From: a virus
IMG/VR virus record: IMGVR_UViG_3300033233_000004
Span: 62,001 to 126,000 of that record
Length of the DNA: 64,000 nt
Direction: 5' to 3' (one strand)
The position numbers and the translations under genes are program-made. Numbering within the stretch: the first letter of the stretch is position 1; each line of letters starts with the position of its first letter. Shown here one piece after another: positions 35,682 to 44,174 of this stretch. A model generated the notes under the pieces. The model searched no databases, was not told the origin of the DNA, and saw nothing but the letters and a program-made list of their open reading frames with translations.

Positions 35682-36146
35682 TTACTTATTACTCATAAAA
35701 ATTCTTTCGCACTCTAACGTAGCATTTTCTTTAATTGTAATTTCACCGGCACCAACTGTCTTACTCCAACCTGTTATCCAGCAACGGTCATATACTATTT
35801 GGCGAGACTCACCATTAGGGCCTGTGATTTGTTCAACAATGGTAATTGGGTCACGAATTTGAGCGATTGATTCACCAAAAATATTGTAACCTAATGCTTT
35901 GATAACGTTCTTATTGTATGTTTCAATACGGTCGATAGTGATTTTGAATTCAGAACGACCCGGAACAATTTCAAACGTGTCTTCCAACGTATTTAGAATT
36001 TCACGAACACGTTCGACTGCTCGGTTAGCCGTAGGATTAAATCCTTGAAGTGTACCAATTTCTACACCTTGGGATTTAATTGTGTAGCTATAGGAGACCA
36101 CACTTTGAGTATTTGGAATTTGAGTATGATTTTTGAAATTTAACAT
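35682..36146 (-). CDS. Tail tube protein
   Basis: A 154-residue protein, the usual tube size, in the order sheath, (endonuclease), tube, chaperones, tape measure. It shows the beta-rich tube pattern: SYSYTIKSQGVEIGTLQGF, FEIVPGRSEFKITIDRI, and a closing VGAGEITIKENATLECERI. No enzyme motifs. Its start overlaps the end of the inserted endonuclease gene by a few bases. Confidence 0.78.
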   Translation of the reverse strand: MLNFKNHTQIPNTQSVVSYSYTIKSQGVEIGTLQGFNPTANRAVERVREILNTLEDTFEIVPGRSEFKITIDRIETYNKNVIKALGYNIFGESIAQIRDPITIVEQITGPNGESRQIVYDRCWITGWSKTVGAGEITIKENATLECERIFMSNK

Positions 36147-37228
36147 GTGATATTCTCCTTCGAGACATAGTTTACAAATTGTGAAATTTTGTTCTTGAGA
36201 TGTAGCATGTCTTTTAGTTCATGTTCCCAAATGACAAGACAAGTAACACCGATTGCTGAATAATTATTAACAATGTCGGCTTCATGGTCGGCTGGTTCAA
36301 GGTCTTCAAAATGTTTACCGTGCCAGTAGGTACCAAAGCATTCAATTACGGCTGTGCGAGATGGAAACAACGTAAAATCGGCATTCTTATTACGACCATC
36401 TTGAAACTTGAACATACCAGACGGATTGAAGTCGCCAGTATATTGAAAGTCTGATGGAAGAAAAGCAGCAATCTTTTGTTCAAACTTGTTAGGTCGAAGC
36501 TTGAGACCTTTCTGAAGAGCATCCCAATACTTCTGAGATTGCATACTACGCTTGAGGCTTTCTTTTCGTTTTGCGATCTCTTCTGGCGAATGCTTTCTAC
36601 CAGTTTGTGCTTTACTAACAGCGTCTTTTACATTCTGTGGTGCACGATAGCCATTAATTGCTTTTGAAGCTTTTATCTTGGCAAGAGTTTCGGAAGAACG
36701 TGGGATACCCCGCCTTTTGTTTGCTAATCTCGCAGTAATTTGTTTACCAATATCTGTCTGATAAAACTCTTTGAGTTTCTTTGAAACTTCTGGTCGTTTA
36801 ATACCACGTGTAGATTGTGCAAGTTCTTTTTGTCTATCTTTACCTTGCGGACTTTTCCAATACGCTCTCAAGATTTTTGAATTATCTTTAGATAAATTCG
36901 GGTATAACTTTTTACGAGTTTCGACACCCCTCTTCACACCACTTTTCCATTTCGATCCTTGGAAAACTTCATGCATTCGTACTTTATGCTTATACAAGGC
37001 TTCTTCTGACCACGGCTTATATTTCTTCTTTGGTACAGTAGAGGACTTAAAAGACTTTAATTCAAAGGATTTTTTACTAACAGTAATAGCATTTGGAAAT
37101 CTTTGCCTGTAATCTTTCAAAGTAGTTTGATGTATTTGTCTAAGATGTGATGCGGACAATCTTTTACTTCTGCGTCCACACAATTCACAAATTACATAAT
37201 CTATATTTTGTAAGTTATTATCAGACAT
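36140..37228 (-). CDS. Homing endonuclease with NUMOD3-like repeats and Vsr-like (EDxHD) nuclease domain
   Basis: A 362-residue protein between sheath and tube. N-terminal CELCGRRSKRLSASHLRQIH is a zinc-finger-like start. The middle has Lys/Arg-rich NUMOD3-type repeats (RRGIPRSSETLAKIKAS, then TGRKHSPEEIAKRKES). The C-terminal part is Vsr-like: AVIECFGTYWHG, FEDLEPADHEAD, then TCLVIWEHELKD. Glu, Asp and His are in place for an EDxHD active site. Starting 4 bases after the sheath stop and overlapping the tube start, it is neatly fitted into the operon. Confidence 0.85.
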   Translation of the reverse strand: MSDNNLQNIDYVICELCGRRSKRLSASHLRQIHQTTLKDYRQRFPNAITVSKKSFELKSFKSSTVPKKKYKPWSEEALYKHKVRMHEVFQGSKWKSGVKRGVETRKKLYPNLSKDNSKILRAYWKSPQGKDRQKELAQSTRGIKRPEVSKKLKEFYQTDIGKQITARLANKRRGIPRSSETLAKIKASKAINGYRAPQNVKDAVSKAQTGRKHSPEEIAKRKESLKRSMQSQKYWDALQKGLKLRPNKFEQKIAAFLPSDFQYTGDFNPSGMFKFQDGRNKNADFTLFPSRTAVIECFGTYWHGKHFEDLEPADHEADIVNNYSAIGVTCLVIWEHELKDMLHLKNKISQFVNYVSKENITC

Positions 37229-37232
37229 ACTC

Positions 37233-38759
37233 TTATATGAAGGTCGAAACCACGATGTTGATAAACTTCATTGGATAAAGGAATTTTATACTGCATGTTA
37301 CGTTAATTCTTCGCGGTTCATTTACATCCTGAATTGCAGTAATCTTGGTTTCACCAGTGTTGGGATCATCCTTAATACCATATCCAAATATTTCTCCTGC
37401 TTGACGTAAACTATTGAGAATTGAACGAGTCGTTGCCTCAACATCACGTACCGTTGAAGGGTTAATCGTTTTGCCTTTATTGGTGTAAACCTCAAACAAC
37501 TTAGCGGAAAGTGTACGCTCAACCAATCGACGCTGTGATACTACAGAAATCTCTTGTGTATCAGCACTTGTACTATCAGTCGTAATAGCATCACGAATAG
37601 TAATGAGACCAGCAATGTTTTGTAATACCAAAACACCACCAGCACCAAGAGAATTCATCTGGAACATATCCCACTTATCTTCTTCAATATTAATACCAGT
37701 TACCGGGAATCCAGTTATTGGAATGGAACGCAATGGTTGTGCAGCATGAACACCAGCAATAGCACATGCAGCGTATGCCGAATCCAGTTCTATACGAATA
37801 TTATTATTGTCAAATCTCCATACAACAGATGGAGCAACTAAAGCAACATCTTCATGCGAAAATGCTTTTGCTTTACCAATGTAAGAATTTGATACACTGG
37901 AATCTCCAATAAGGTCAAAACTTTCAGATGGATTGTATAATGGAGACGATACACCATAATACATACCTCTCCAACGACCATTAAGATTCATTAATTGTGT
38001 ATGCTGAAATAAATATGTCTGAACATCGTTACGGAATGTCGATGTTGGAAGAGAACCACTTGGGAAAATAGCAATAACTTCTTCAATAGCACTCTTCTTA
38101 CGCAATTTATCAATAGCATCTCGATAATTTGCAACAGAGAATGATGCCAACGAACCAGACACTTGACATACAATAACAGCAGGTGCTCCATTTTCTAAAG
38201 CAATAGATGCAGCAATTGTCAAGCTACCCGATGTGTTATTTTCCTCACCGAAGAAATCAACAAGAGATTGCTTGTCGGAGAATGTCATTGGTAAGAATTG
38301 TGATGCAGGAACGTCAAATTGATATGTTACATAATACACAGAACCTGTTGCTGGAACCGAACCTGTAGTAACTGCTGCGGCTTCTTGATTCCAAGAAATT
38401 ATACCATTAGTATACAAACCATTACTTCCAAAGTAACCTGCAACTGGAAATACACCACCTGCTGGAATAGAACCAGATGGAAGATAAAGACTTCCATTCA
38501 CACCTTGAATAGCATCTGGACTACTACCGCTTACCAAGCCTGTACGTTTTGCAACTTTTGTAATGACAACATTCGTGGATGGATACGCAGCAAGAGCATC
38601 AGTACCGCCGACACCTCTTTGTACAGCTTCATCAACAACATAGCGAACAACAGGGCCTATGCCGACAATGGCTGGCAATCGTGCCTCACCAGCAATATTA
38701 ATAATGCGTGGATTTGGAACGACATTGACATCGACTTTTGGTGGAGAATAAAGAGACAT
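37233..38759 (-). CDS. Tail sheath protein
   Basis: A 508-residue sheath. The N-terminus is YSPPKVDVNVVPNPRIIN. The C-terminal domain RDVEATTRSILNSLRQAGEI followed by NEPRRINVTCSIKFLYPMKF is the conserved sheath core that contacts the tube. The middle insertions are Gly/Ser-rich. AGGAG lies 8 bases before the ATG. The presence of a sheath defines a contractile tail. A scar of an endonuclease C-terminus lies in the gap upstream. Confidence 0.88.
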   Translation of the reverse strand: MSLYSPPKVDVNVVPNPRIINIAGEARLPAIVGIGPVVRYVVDEAVQRGVGGTDALAAYPSTNVVITKVAKRTGLVSGSSPDAIQGVNGSLYLPSGSIPAGGVFPVAGYFGSNGLYTNGIISWNQEAAAVTTGSVPATGSVYYVTYQFDVPASQFLPMTFSDKQSLVDFFGEENNTSGSLTIAASIALENGAPAVIVCQVSGSLASFSVANYRDAIDKLRKKSAIEEVIAIFPSGSLPTSTFRNDVQTYLFQHTQLMNLNGRWRGMYYGVSSPLYNPSESFDLIGDSSVSNSYIGKAKAFSHEDVALVAPSVVWRFDNNNIRIELDSAYAACAIAGVHAAQPLRSIPITGFPVTGINIEEDKWDMFQMNSLGAGGVLVLQNIAGLITIRDAITTDSTSADTQEISVVSQRRLVERTLSAKLFEVYTNKGKTINPSTVRDVEATTRSILNSLRQAGEIFGYGIKDDPNTGETKITAIQDVNEPRRINVTCSIKFLYPMKFINIVVSTFI

Positions 38760-38888
38760 ATGATTACTCCTATGACTTTGGTAGTGTATCCCAAATAATT
38801 AGGTGTTATAATAGCTGTTGTTACATACTATAAATACACACTTTGTAAGGTATTTTATAGTGGTATAATGAGATTTTTTATGGTCTTA
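38760..38888 (-). promoter_or_regulatory. Leader region of sheath gene with late-promoter-like box and scar
   Basis: The 129-base gap before the sheath gene. On the minus strand it contains CCACTATAAAATACC (about 38853-38867), similar to CCCACTATAAATTTC before the scaffold gene, which may be a late-promoter box of the TATAAATA type. Near the gene TAATTATTTGGGATACAC reads LIIWDT, the same C-terminal block as the endonuclease remnants. Both are tentative. Confidence 0.35.
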
Positions 38889-39977
38889 TCAAAACCCAGT
38901 AACTGCGCCATGAGTATTGATTTCTTTAATAGTTTGTTCTTCAAAATCAAGGCTCCATTCGGTACGTATATCAACAGTAAGACCAATAGTGAAAATTATG
39001 TCATTATCTCCACGCTTACGGTTCTCTAAGGCTCCCTTTGCCACTTTTTTAATAGAAATACCTTTACTGGTAAGGAAAGGTACATTATCAACCAATAATC
39101 TGGATAAATTGAGTTTGGCTTCATTAGTGCTTGAACGACTCAATGCACCATACTGTCCCATTTTAATGTATATTTCACTTAAATCTGCAAGATTTTGTGC
39201 TTTTTCCATAGAGTTCTTTGAAGAACAACGAATAATAATGGAGAATTCTTGAGCACCACCCATTCGCATAAGCGGAGAATAACGTAATCCGCCATAAATA
39301 CTGCCAGTGACCAGAGTGCCTATAGGAGTGCTGCCTGAGTAGGCTATGGAAGAATAAACACCATTGTACGTAGTATCTATAGCAATTCGATATACTGAAC
39401 CTGATTTTGGTGTAAGTTCAATCCAGTAGTCCTGACCATTCTGAATCAAAGGATATGAATAGAAACCACCGAAATATGTACTTGTCGTAAGAGAATCAAA
39501 ACTCTGAATACTACCTGATGCAAGAAGTACAGACCCTGTAGTAAAGTAATTTTGAAATAGTTTGATAGTGATGTCTTCAACATTCTCACCATTTTTCCAT
39601 ACCATATCTGTAATAAATCCACCCAAAGAACCTGTAAAATTGGATGGTAATTTAAAAGCAAATGGAGTACTGGTTGAAAAATTTACTAAAGCTAACGACC
39701 GAGTACCAAGTGGAGATGTGAAATCAAAAGTGTTATCTACTTGGTCATTGAAACCGAGTGATACAGACGTACCACCTAAAGAACCCACGGTTATCAAAGG
39801 ATACTTTTCAGGCTCTTCAAAAAATTGTTCGAAGACAAGTTCACCTTCTGGCTTATCTACCGAAACTATCTCCAATTCACGATTAGTCCATGAACCACCA
39901 TATCTAAAACAACGTCTTAGATATTCTACAAATGTATCTTTTCCATGTTTTTCAAAACGATAAAATAGTTTATCCAT
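38889..39977 (-). CDS. Virion structural protein near the tail/neck
   Basis: A 362-residue protein just upstream of the sheath. Beta-rich in the middle with SGS turns, and with a C-terminal helical domain (SMEKAQNLADLSEIYIKMG). MRMGGAQEFSIIIRCSSKN and KGISIKKVAKGALENRKRG are notable but match no family I know. AAAGGTG, inside an endonuclease remnant, is its ribosome-binding site. A neck or tail-completion role is inferred from position. Confidence 0.58.
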   Translation of the reverse strand: MDKLFYRFEKHGKDTFVEYLRRCFRYGGSWTNRELEIVSVDKPEGELVFEQFFEEPEKYPLITVGSLGGTSVSLGFNDQVDNTFDFTSPLGTRSLALVNFSTSTPFAFKLPSNFTGSLGGFITDMVWKNGENVEDITIKLFQNYFTTGSVLLASGSIQSFDSLTTSTYFGGFYSYPLIQNGQDYWIELTPKSGSVYRIAIDTTYNGVYSSIAYSGSTPIGTLVTGSIYGGLRYSPLMRMGGAQEFSIIIRCSSKNSMEKAQNLADLSEIYIKMGQYGALSRSSTNEAKLNLSRLLVDNVPFLTSKGISIKKVAKGALENRKRGDNDIIFTIGLTVDIRTEWSLDFEEQTIKEINTHGAVTGF

Positions 39978-40247
39978 TACAATACACCTTTTAATATTAA
40001 GGCTTTTTGAATACTGTGTTTATAAAACTCGATTGCCTTAGAAACAGCAGCCGTGTTCTCAACTACACAACGAATTATTGAAAACCCGTATTTTAATGCC
40101 AACCTATCTTTATAGTCATCATTTTCTTTTTGATTCTTGTGCCAGTATGTACTGTCATCCACAGGACATTGTTTCACCCGCCAACAAGTGTCCCATAACC
40201 GACAGCATTCCAAATTTCTGTCCAGTTATATTTTTGAAGACACCCAT
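39977..40247 (-). pseudogene. Remnant of zinc-module plus Vsr-like homing endonuclease
   Basis: From 40247 one frame reads MGVFKNITGQKFGMLSVMG, then AGETMSCG and a stop at 40155. From about 40150 another frame reads STYWHKNQKENDDYKDRL, then ALKYGFSIIRCVVEN, ending at the start of the next gene. It is the same gene type as at 9328-9811, with the N-terminal zinc module and the C-terminal part kept and the middle lost. It is the clearest proof that both modules belonged to one protein. Its end supplies AAAGGTG to the next gene. Confidence 0.7.
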
Positions 40248-40251
40248 AGGT

Positions 40252-41118
40252 TTACTTTATGAACGGAATATCATAACGCTGGTCGAATTTCTCAAGCAAA
40301 TTTAACTTGAAACGTTGAGATACAAGTTGTCGTTGGATTACAGAGTCTGTGGAGTTAACAATTTCGTACCGATACTCTATTCCATCAGGACTATCCTCAG
40401 CATCGAGTATTAGTACATCAAAGTCATTCACATATGGAGTCCAAGCCATATGAGAATCACGATTTTCAATAATTACTTTACCCTCATCACTAATAACTAC
40501 ATCATGAATATTGATTGGAAGACGAACCAATACTTGATTTGGTTTTTGAACGAGGTTCCAAAAATTGTTGATATATTGTCGCCAGCCAAATAAAGATTGG
40601 TTAATAGAATCCCCTCGTTTTACAGAAAGGTCTTCAACACCATCTTCCCATGTTGTATAATGATATGTAACCGCGGTAGTATTAGTAAAACCAACATTGA
40701 AGACTACTTCTACACGATGTGGGTCTGTGTCTTTTCTTTCCACTACTGCTATTTCAGTATCGGCAATTATGTCATCGGGGGTTAGCACACGTGTAAGACG
40801 AGAACCATTGACATAAATACCAATATTTCCCTGTCCATTATTAACATATGGACGTGTGTCAGGATGATTAGACCCACCACCCCAAATTATTAATCTGTAT
40901 TGATTGTTGGATAATATAAATTGCTCTGATAACGGTGCTATTTGTGCACTGGCATAACCTACAGGTACACCACCAGTTGCTTTCTGTAGAAGATACATTG
41001 GTGTATGCGAAATTCTTTGTAACACCAAGTAAGTATCACGAATATATTGAATATGTAGGGGATCAATTCCCAGATATTCGTCGTATCCAAAAGAAATATT
41101 TCGAGGTGTAATGGTCAT
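40252..41118 (-). CDS. Head-tail or neck structural protein
   Basis: A 288-residue protein. Features: YDEYLGIDPLHIQYIRDTYL at the N-terminus, GNIGIYVNGSRLTRVLTPDD, and KPNQVLVRLPINIHDVV. Globular and mixed, with no transmembrane helix or enzyme motif. Proteins of this type (long, beta-rich, in the neck region) are common in large phages, but I cannot name the family. No strong ribosome-binding site is visible. Confidence 0.58.
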   Translation of the reverse strand: MTITPRNISFGYDEYLGIDPLHIQYIRDTYLVLQRISHTPMYLLQKATGGVPVGYASAQIAPLSEQFILSNNQYRLIIWGGGSNHPDTRPYVNNGQGNIGIYVNGSRLTRVLTPDDIIADTEIAVVERKDTDPHRVEVVFNVGFTNTTAVTYHYTTWEDGVEDLSVKRGDSINQSLFGWRQYINNFWNLVQKPNQVLVRLPINIHDVVISDEGKVIIENRDSHMAWTPYVNDFDVLILDAEDSPDGIEYRYEIVNSTDSVIQRQLVSQRFKLNLLEKFDQRYDIPFIK

Positions 41119-41126
41119 GAAATGTA

Positions 41127-41363
41127 TTACCCACTGCTCTTTTTTTCTTTAGGTTCTTTAATATCTTTCGCCTTTGGTATTTGTATAGATGGTGTATCTA
41201 CATATTCAAATAATGTGTCTATGGCATCACGAAGCTGTTCTTGAGTTAACACAACTTCTTCACCTTCTTCGGTATTATACTCCAAAGCATCAGTACGAAT
41301 AGGATTCCCCTTTTCATCCAATGTAACCACATTGATAGTTATGTCTGTAATGAATTTGTTCAT
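41127..41363 (-). CDS. Small acidic protein of unknown function
   Basis: A 78-residue protein, acidic with a Lys-rich C-terminus (KDIKEPKEKKSSG). AGGTG lies 6 bases before the ATG, in an operon with the gene downstream (8-base gap). The middle has DALEYNTEEGEEVVLTQEQL and then a helix. No family recognised. Confidence 0.6.
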   Translation of the reverse strand: MNKFITDITINVVTLDEKGNPIRTDALEYNTEEGEEVVLTQEQLRDAIDTLFEYVDTPSIQIPKAKDIKEPKEKKSSG

Positions 41364-41409
41364 AGCGACACCTATTGTACTAATGTGAATGTTGTGATAC
41401 GAAAAAAAT

Positions 41410-41438
41410 TTGCTTTTGATGTAGAAAATGTGTATATT
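41410..41438 (+). promoter_or_regulatory. Promoter of second plus-strand endonuclease (leaderless)
   Basis: TTGCTT, 17 bases (beginning TTGATG), TATATTG, ending 6 bases before the ATG at 41445. The layout equals that before the endonuclease at 25763, including the TTGAT bases after the -35. The mRNA should begin at the start codon. Confidence 0.75.
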
Positions 41439-41444
41439 GTATAT

Positions 41445-42134
41445 ATGAATAAACGATTGAATCTCATAGGGAAAACCTTCAACAGACTAACTGTTGTTGA
41501 GTTTGCTTTTGTGGATAAACGACATAAGTCTTATTGGAAATGCCGTTGTGAATGTGGTAAAGAAATAGTTGTTCGCTCTGATTGTCTAAAATCAAACCAC
41601 ACTAAATCTTGTGGTTGTCTAAGTAAAGAAATAACAAGTAAACGACTACAAGGAAATAAATTAGCTTTCAAACATGGACATTCCACGAAGACTAAGAAGT
41701 CGCCAGAATATTGGTCGTGGAAAGATATGGTTCATAGATGCATTTACAAAGGATATCGGTATTACAAACGCTATAGTGAGCTTGGTATCTATGAACCTTG
41801 GTTAATCTTTACCAACTTCTTGCAATATCTTAAAGATAACGGTATGTATCCAAGACCTAATGGGCTATCCATCCACAGAATTGATAATGAACAAGGATAC
41901 TTTCCCGGTAATATAAAATGGGCTACATCTAAAGAACAGGCCAACAATCGAAGACCACCTAAAATTCAATCTAATAATACATCTGGTTTCAAAGGTGTCT
42001 CGTACAATAAAACTGCAAGAAAATGGGTAGCACAGATTAAAGGAACTTATCTCGGTTTATTTCCTACTCCTGAATTAGCTGCTCAAGCCTATAAAGAAGC
42101 TGCAATTAAAACATACGTTAGTTTACCAATGTAA
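41445..42134 (+). CDS. HNH-type homing endonuclease with zinc module and AP2 domain
   Basis: About 229 residues, a close relative of the gene at 25763 (same order: LNLIGKTFNRLTVVEF, WKCRCECGKE, SCGC, SPEYWSWKDMVHRCIY, GLSIHRIDNEQGYFPGNIKW, TSGFKGVSYNKTARKW, TPELAAQA). The frame is open upstream to 41385, but the promoter layout and the likeness to the sister gene favour the ATG at 41445. The end overlaps the 3' end of the CHAP gene on the other strand by 17 bases. Inserted between a small gene and the lysis block. Confidence 0.85.
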   Translation: MNKRLNLIGKTFNRLTVVEFAFVDKRHKSYWKCRCECGKEIVVRSDCLKSNHTKSCGCLSKEITSKRLQGNKLAFKHGHSTKTKKSPEYWSWKDMVHRCIYKGYRYYKRYSELGIYEPWLIFTNFLQYLKDNGMYPRPNGLSIHRIDNEQGYFPGNIKWATSKEQANNRRPPKIQSNNTSGFKGVSYNKTARKWVAQIKGTYLGLFPTPELAAQAYKEAAIKTYVSLPM

Positions 42135-42660
42135 AGTAACAAATTCTGAAATAATTTGATGGTTGGATAGTTCTCGTTTTTTGAAAAACCCCACCGCCCT
42201 CGAACTGAGAACCAACCTCATTAGAACTCGTATTCCCTTCTATTGTCTCTCCTGATACTGTACCCCACCTGCGTATAAATCCAATATGACCAAGTGGCCC
42301 TGTTCCACGTTTCCATATTACAAGCGAACCAGACGGAATTTTGATTTTGCCAATTAAAACGTCGTTCGCCTTTATGGATTGTTTCGTAATGAACTTCTGT
42401 GCTAATGCAGAACGAATTGGAAATGTAGAATGGGATACTGTAAGGCAATACGATACAAACGCTGCACACCAAGAATACCCTTTTTCTAATCCAACCGAAC
42501 GAAGAAATTTCTCAACATTTACGCCATCATTATGACCCGTCGCCTCGACAGTACCGACATATGTATTTGCAGTATCAAGATGTGCTGCTGTTTTGTAATG
42601 ACCATGGGATGTGGATATACAAAACAAAGAAAACAGCAATATAATAATATACCGATACAT
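42118..42660 (-). CDS. Secreted CHAP-domain cell-wall hydrolase (endolysin candidate)
   Basis: A 180-residue protein with an N-terminal signal peptide or membrane anchor (YRYIIILLFSLFCISTS). It is followed by a CHAP-type domain with the catalytic Cys in KGYSWCAAFVSYCL, His in GPLGHIGFI and a polar residue in ETIEGNTSSNE. Such enzymes cut peptidoglycan amide bonds. The export signal suggests it may not need a holin for passage. It is grouped with small membrane proteins at 42664 and 43419, a lysis cassette. Weak ribosome-binding site. Confidence 0.78.
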   Translation of the reverse strand: MYRYIIILLFSLFCISTSHGHYKTAAHLDTANTYVGTVEATGHNDGVNVEKFLRSVGLEKGYSWCAAFVSYCLTVSHSTFPIRSALAQKFITKQSIKANDVLIGKIKIPSGSLVIWKRGTGPLGHIGFIRRWGTVSGETIEGNTSSNEVGSQFEGGGVFQKTRTIQPSNYFRICYFTLVN

Positions 42661-42663
42661 GTT

Positions 42664-42978
42664 TTATGATGCTATAATTGCACAACCAATAACTACTGCC
42701 AAAGAAAGTAAAAATAATCCGTAAGCAATATTACCCTTCTTTAACTGTCCCACTGTATCTATTTGTTTCATCATAAAAGAATCCATGAGCCAAAAGAGAA
42801 TAATACCCATTCCTGCTTTTGCAAGAGCTATTGCAAATGAAGATAATTCAATAGCAAATGAAAACGTGATAAAGACACCAAAAATGGCAACTATAGAAAG
42901 CAACACCATGAATTTGCTATGTGTTGAACGAGGTATAATTGCTTTTTCAAGTGTATTAATTGTAGTTGTTGTATTCAT
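42664..42978 (-). CDS. Small membrane protein, holin candidate
   Basis: A 104-residue protein with three hydrophobic segments (about 23-43, 45-66 and 85-103: FMVLLSIVAIFGVFITFSF, FAIALAKAGMGIILFWLM, and GLFLLSLAVVIGCAI). A short N-terminal polar part precedes them. AAGGAG lies before the ATG. Its place next to the secreted hydrolase supports a holin or lysis-timing role; no family recognised. Confidence 0.6.
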   Translation of the reverse strand: MNTTTTINTLEKAIIPRSTHSKFMVLLSIVAIFGVFITFSFAIELSSFAIALAKAGMGIILFWLMDSFMMKQIDTVGQLKKGNIAYGLFLLSLAVVIGCAIIAS

Positions 42979-42990
42979 AATACTACTCCT

Positions 42991-43416
42991 TTATCGTGAT
43001 GTACTTGAACGAATCCAAGCCTCGCCTTCTAACCAACGTTCAGCAAGCTCAACATTTCCACTTGGATACATAAACAAGTCCCATACTCCACGAAGACCGC
43101 TCTCAAGAGGTCTCGATTGTGAAGCCAGAAGACTAAGAGTTAAACCGCCATTACTATCTGAAGAACCTGTATTTGGATTACTACCACTAAATGTAATAGT
43201 GAATTGTACCATAACATTCGGATTGTTGTAACCATCTCGTATTTGTGCAAGACCAGTAAAGCCAGTTAAATCTATAGGAACAAAAACAGGATTGGCAGAA
43301 GATGACGGAGCAAAGAAAGTGATGGGTAAATTAAATATTGCACCTTTATCAATCGTAATATCATAGTGAACAGCATTGTTTCGTTGTTCAAGATTGATGT
43401 TCGCTATGTTCGGCAT
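42991..43416 (-). CDS. Small structural protein
   Basis: A 141-residue beta-rich protein. ITIDKGAIFNLPITFFAP, then IDLTGFTGLAQIRDGY resembles the N-terminal domain found in some phage baseplate or receptor-binding proteins (BppU-like), but the likeness is partial. AAGGA lies 9 bases before the ATG. It lies between two membrane proteins of the lysis block. Confidence 0.5.
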   Translation of the reverse strand: MPNIANINLEQRNNAVHYDITIDKGAIFNLPITFFAPSSSANPVFVPIDLTGFTGLAQIRDGYNNPNVMVQFTITFSGSNPNTGSSDSNGGLTLSLLASQSRPLESGLRGVWDLFMYPSGNVELAERWLEGEAWIRSSTSR

Positions 43417-43418
43417 AG

Positions 43419-43919
43419 TTAATTATCCTTCTTTTTACCCATGTGCACAAAAACACGAAGTTTATCAAGAAGACCATTTGGAAATGGTAATCCTGCTATC
43501 ATACATGCATTTTCCACGATTGAAATAACTTCAGTTATAGCCAACCATGCTAAAGCTCCTGTATCGAGACCCATCCAACCAAAAATAAATAAACTGACAT
43601 ATGACAAAGAATGAAAAGCACCTATGATAATGAAATACATAAGTAACTTTATCAAACCGTTTCGAAATGCACTTGAATTGAATGAATTGTTTTTGAAAGC
43701 AAGCCATACTCCTGTTAGTTGGTCAATTAACACTAATCCAACTAATACACCGACACCCATTACATTTGAATGAATAAAAAAAGTGATAAAAGAAGCTATA
43801 ACAGTTAATGCTGTTTTTAACCATGGGAATTCCCACAATGAAGCAAAGTTATGTTTCAGAGGAAGAAAAAGCAAATTCAAATATTCCATTGATTCTATCT
43901 CACATTCTTTTGCACACAT
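43419..43919 (-). CDS. Phage holin, Holin_4 (TcdE/toxin-secretion) type
   Basis: A 166-residue membrane protein with about four hydrophobic segments. The diagnostic block is VLIDQLTGVWLAFKNNSFNS followed by FRNGLIKLLMYFIIIGAF, which is the Holin_4 signature (D-x-x-T-G and a following helix). The C-terminus is basic (MGKKKDN). GGAG lies 9 bases before the ATG. This is the most likely holin of the window, working with the CHAP hydrolase. A remnant of an endonuclease lies in the gap upstream. Confidence 0.75.
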   Translation of the reverse strand: MCAKECEIESMEYLNLLFLPLKHNFASLWEFPWLKTALTVIASFITFFIHSNVMGVGVLVGLVLIDQLTGVWLAFKNNSFNSSAFRNGLIKLLMYFIIIGAFHSLSYVSLFIFGWMGLDTGALAWLAITEVISIVENACMIAGLPFPNGLLDKLRVFVHMGKKKDN

Positions 43920-43939
43920 AAAAGTAAACTCCTGACACG

Positions 43940-44174
43940 CATATTATATATCCCAAATAATTACAAACTATAGTTTGGATTCTTACTACCAGACATTAAA
44001 GCACTCATTATCACCCATATTTTTACCAGTACAAGCTCTACTAATTTTACGCTTAATTTCCTCAGAATTTTTACAACCAAGTTTAGGCATACAATTATCC
44101 ACCCATCCCAAGACGTGTTCCTCTGAGACCTCTTGTAAGACTTCGTGGAAAAGAGGTTTGACCAGAAAAAGCAC
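43940..44174 (-). pseudogene. NUMOD3 homing-endonuclease remnant
   Basis: One frame reads NSEEIKRKISRACTGKNMGD, a NUMOD3 repeat, then after three in-frame stops FVIIWDI and a stop, in the same frame. It equals the end of the remnant at 23436. It overlaps the last codons of the structural gene upstream (44095), whose C-terminus (RSLTRGLRGTRLGMGG) may therefore be altered. The catalytic domain is missing. Confidence 0.65.

Noticed and set aside
38819-38840. Perfect TATAAATA box on the plus strand before the sheath
   Set aside because: It points away from the sheath and toward antisense; no plus-strand gene follows.
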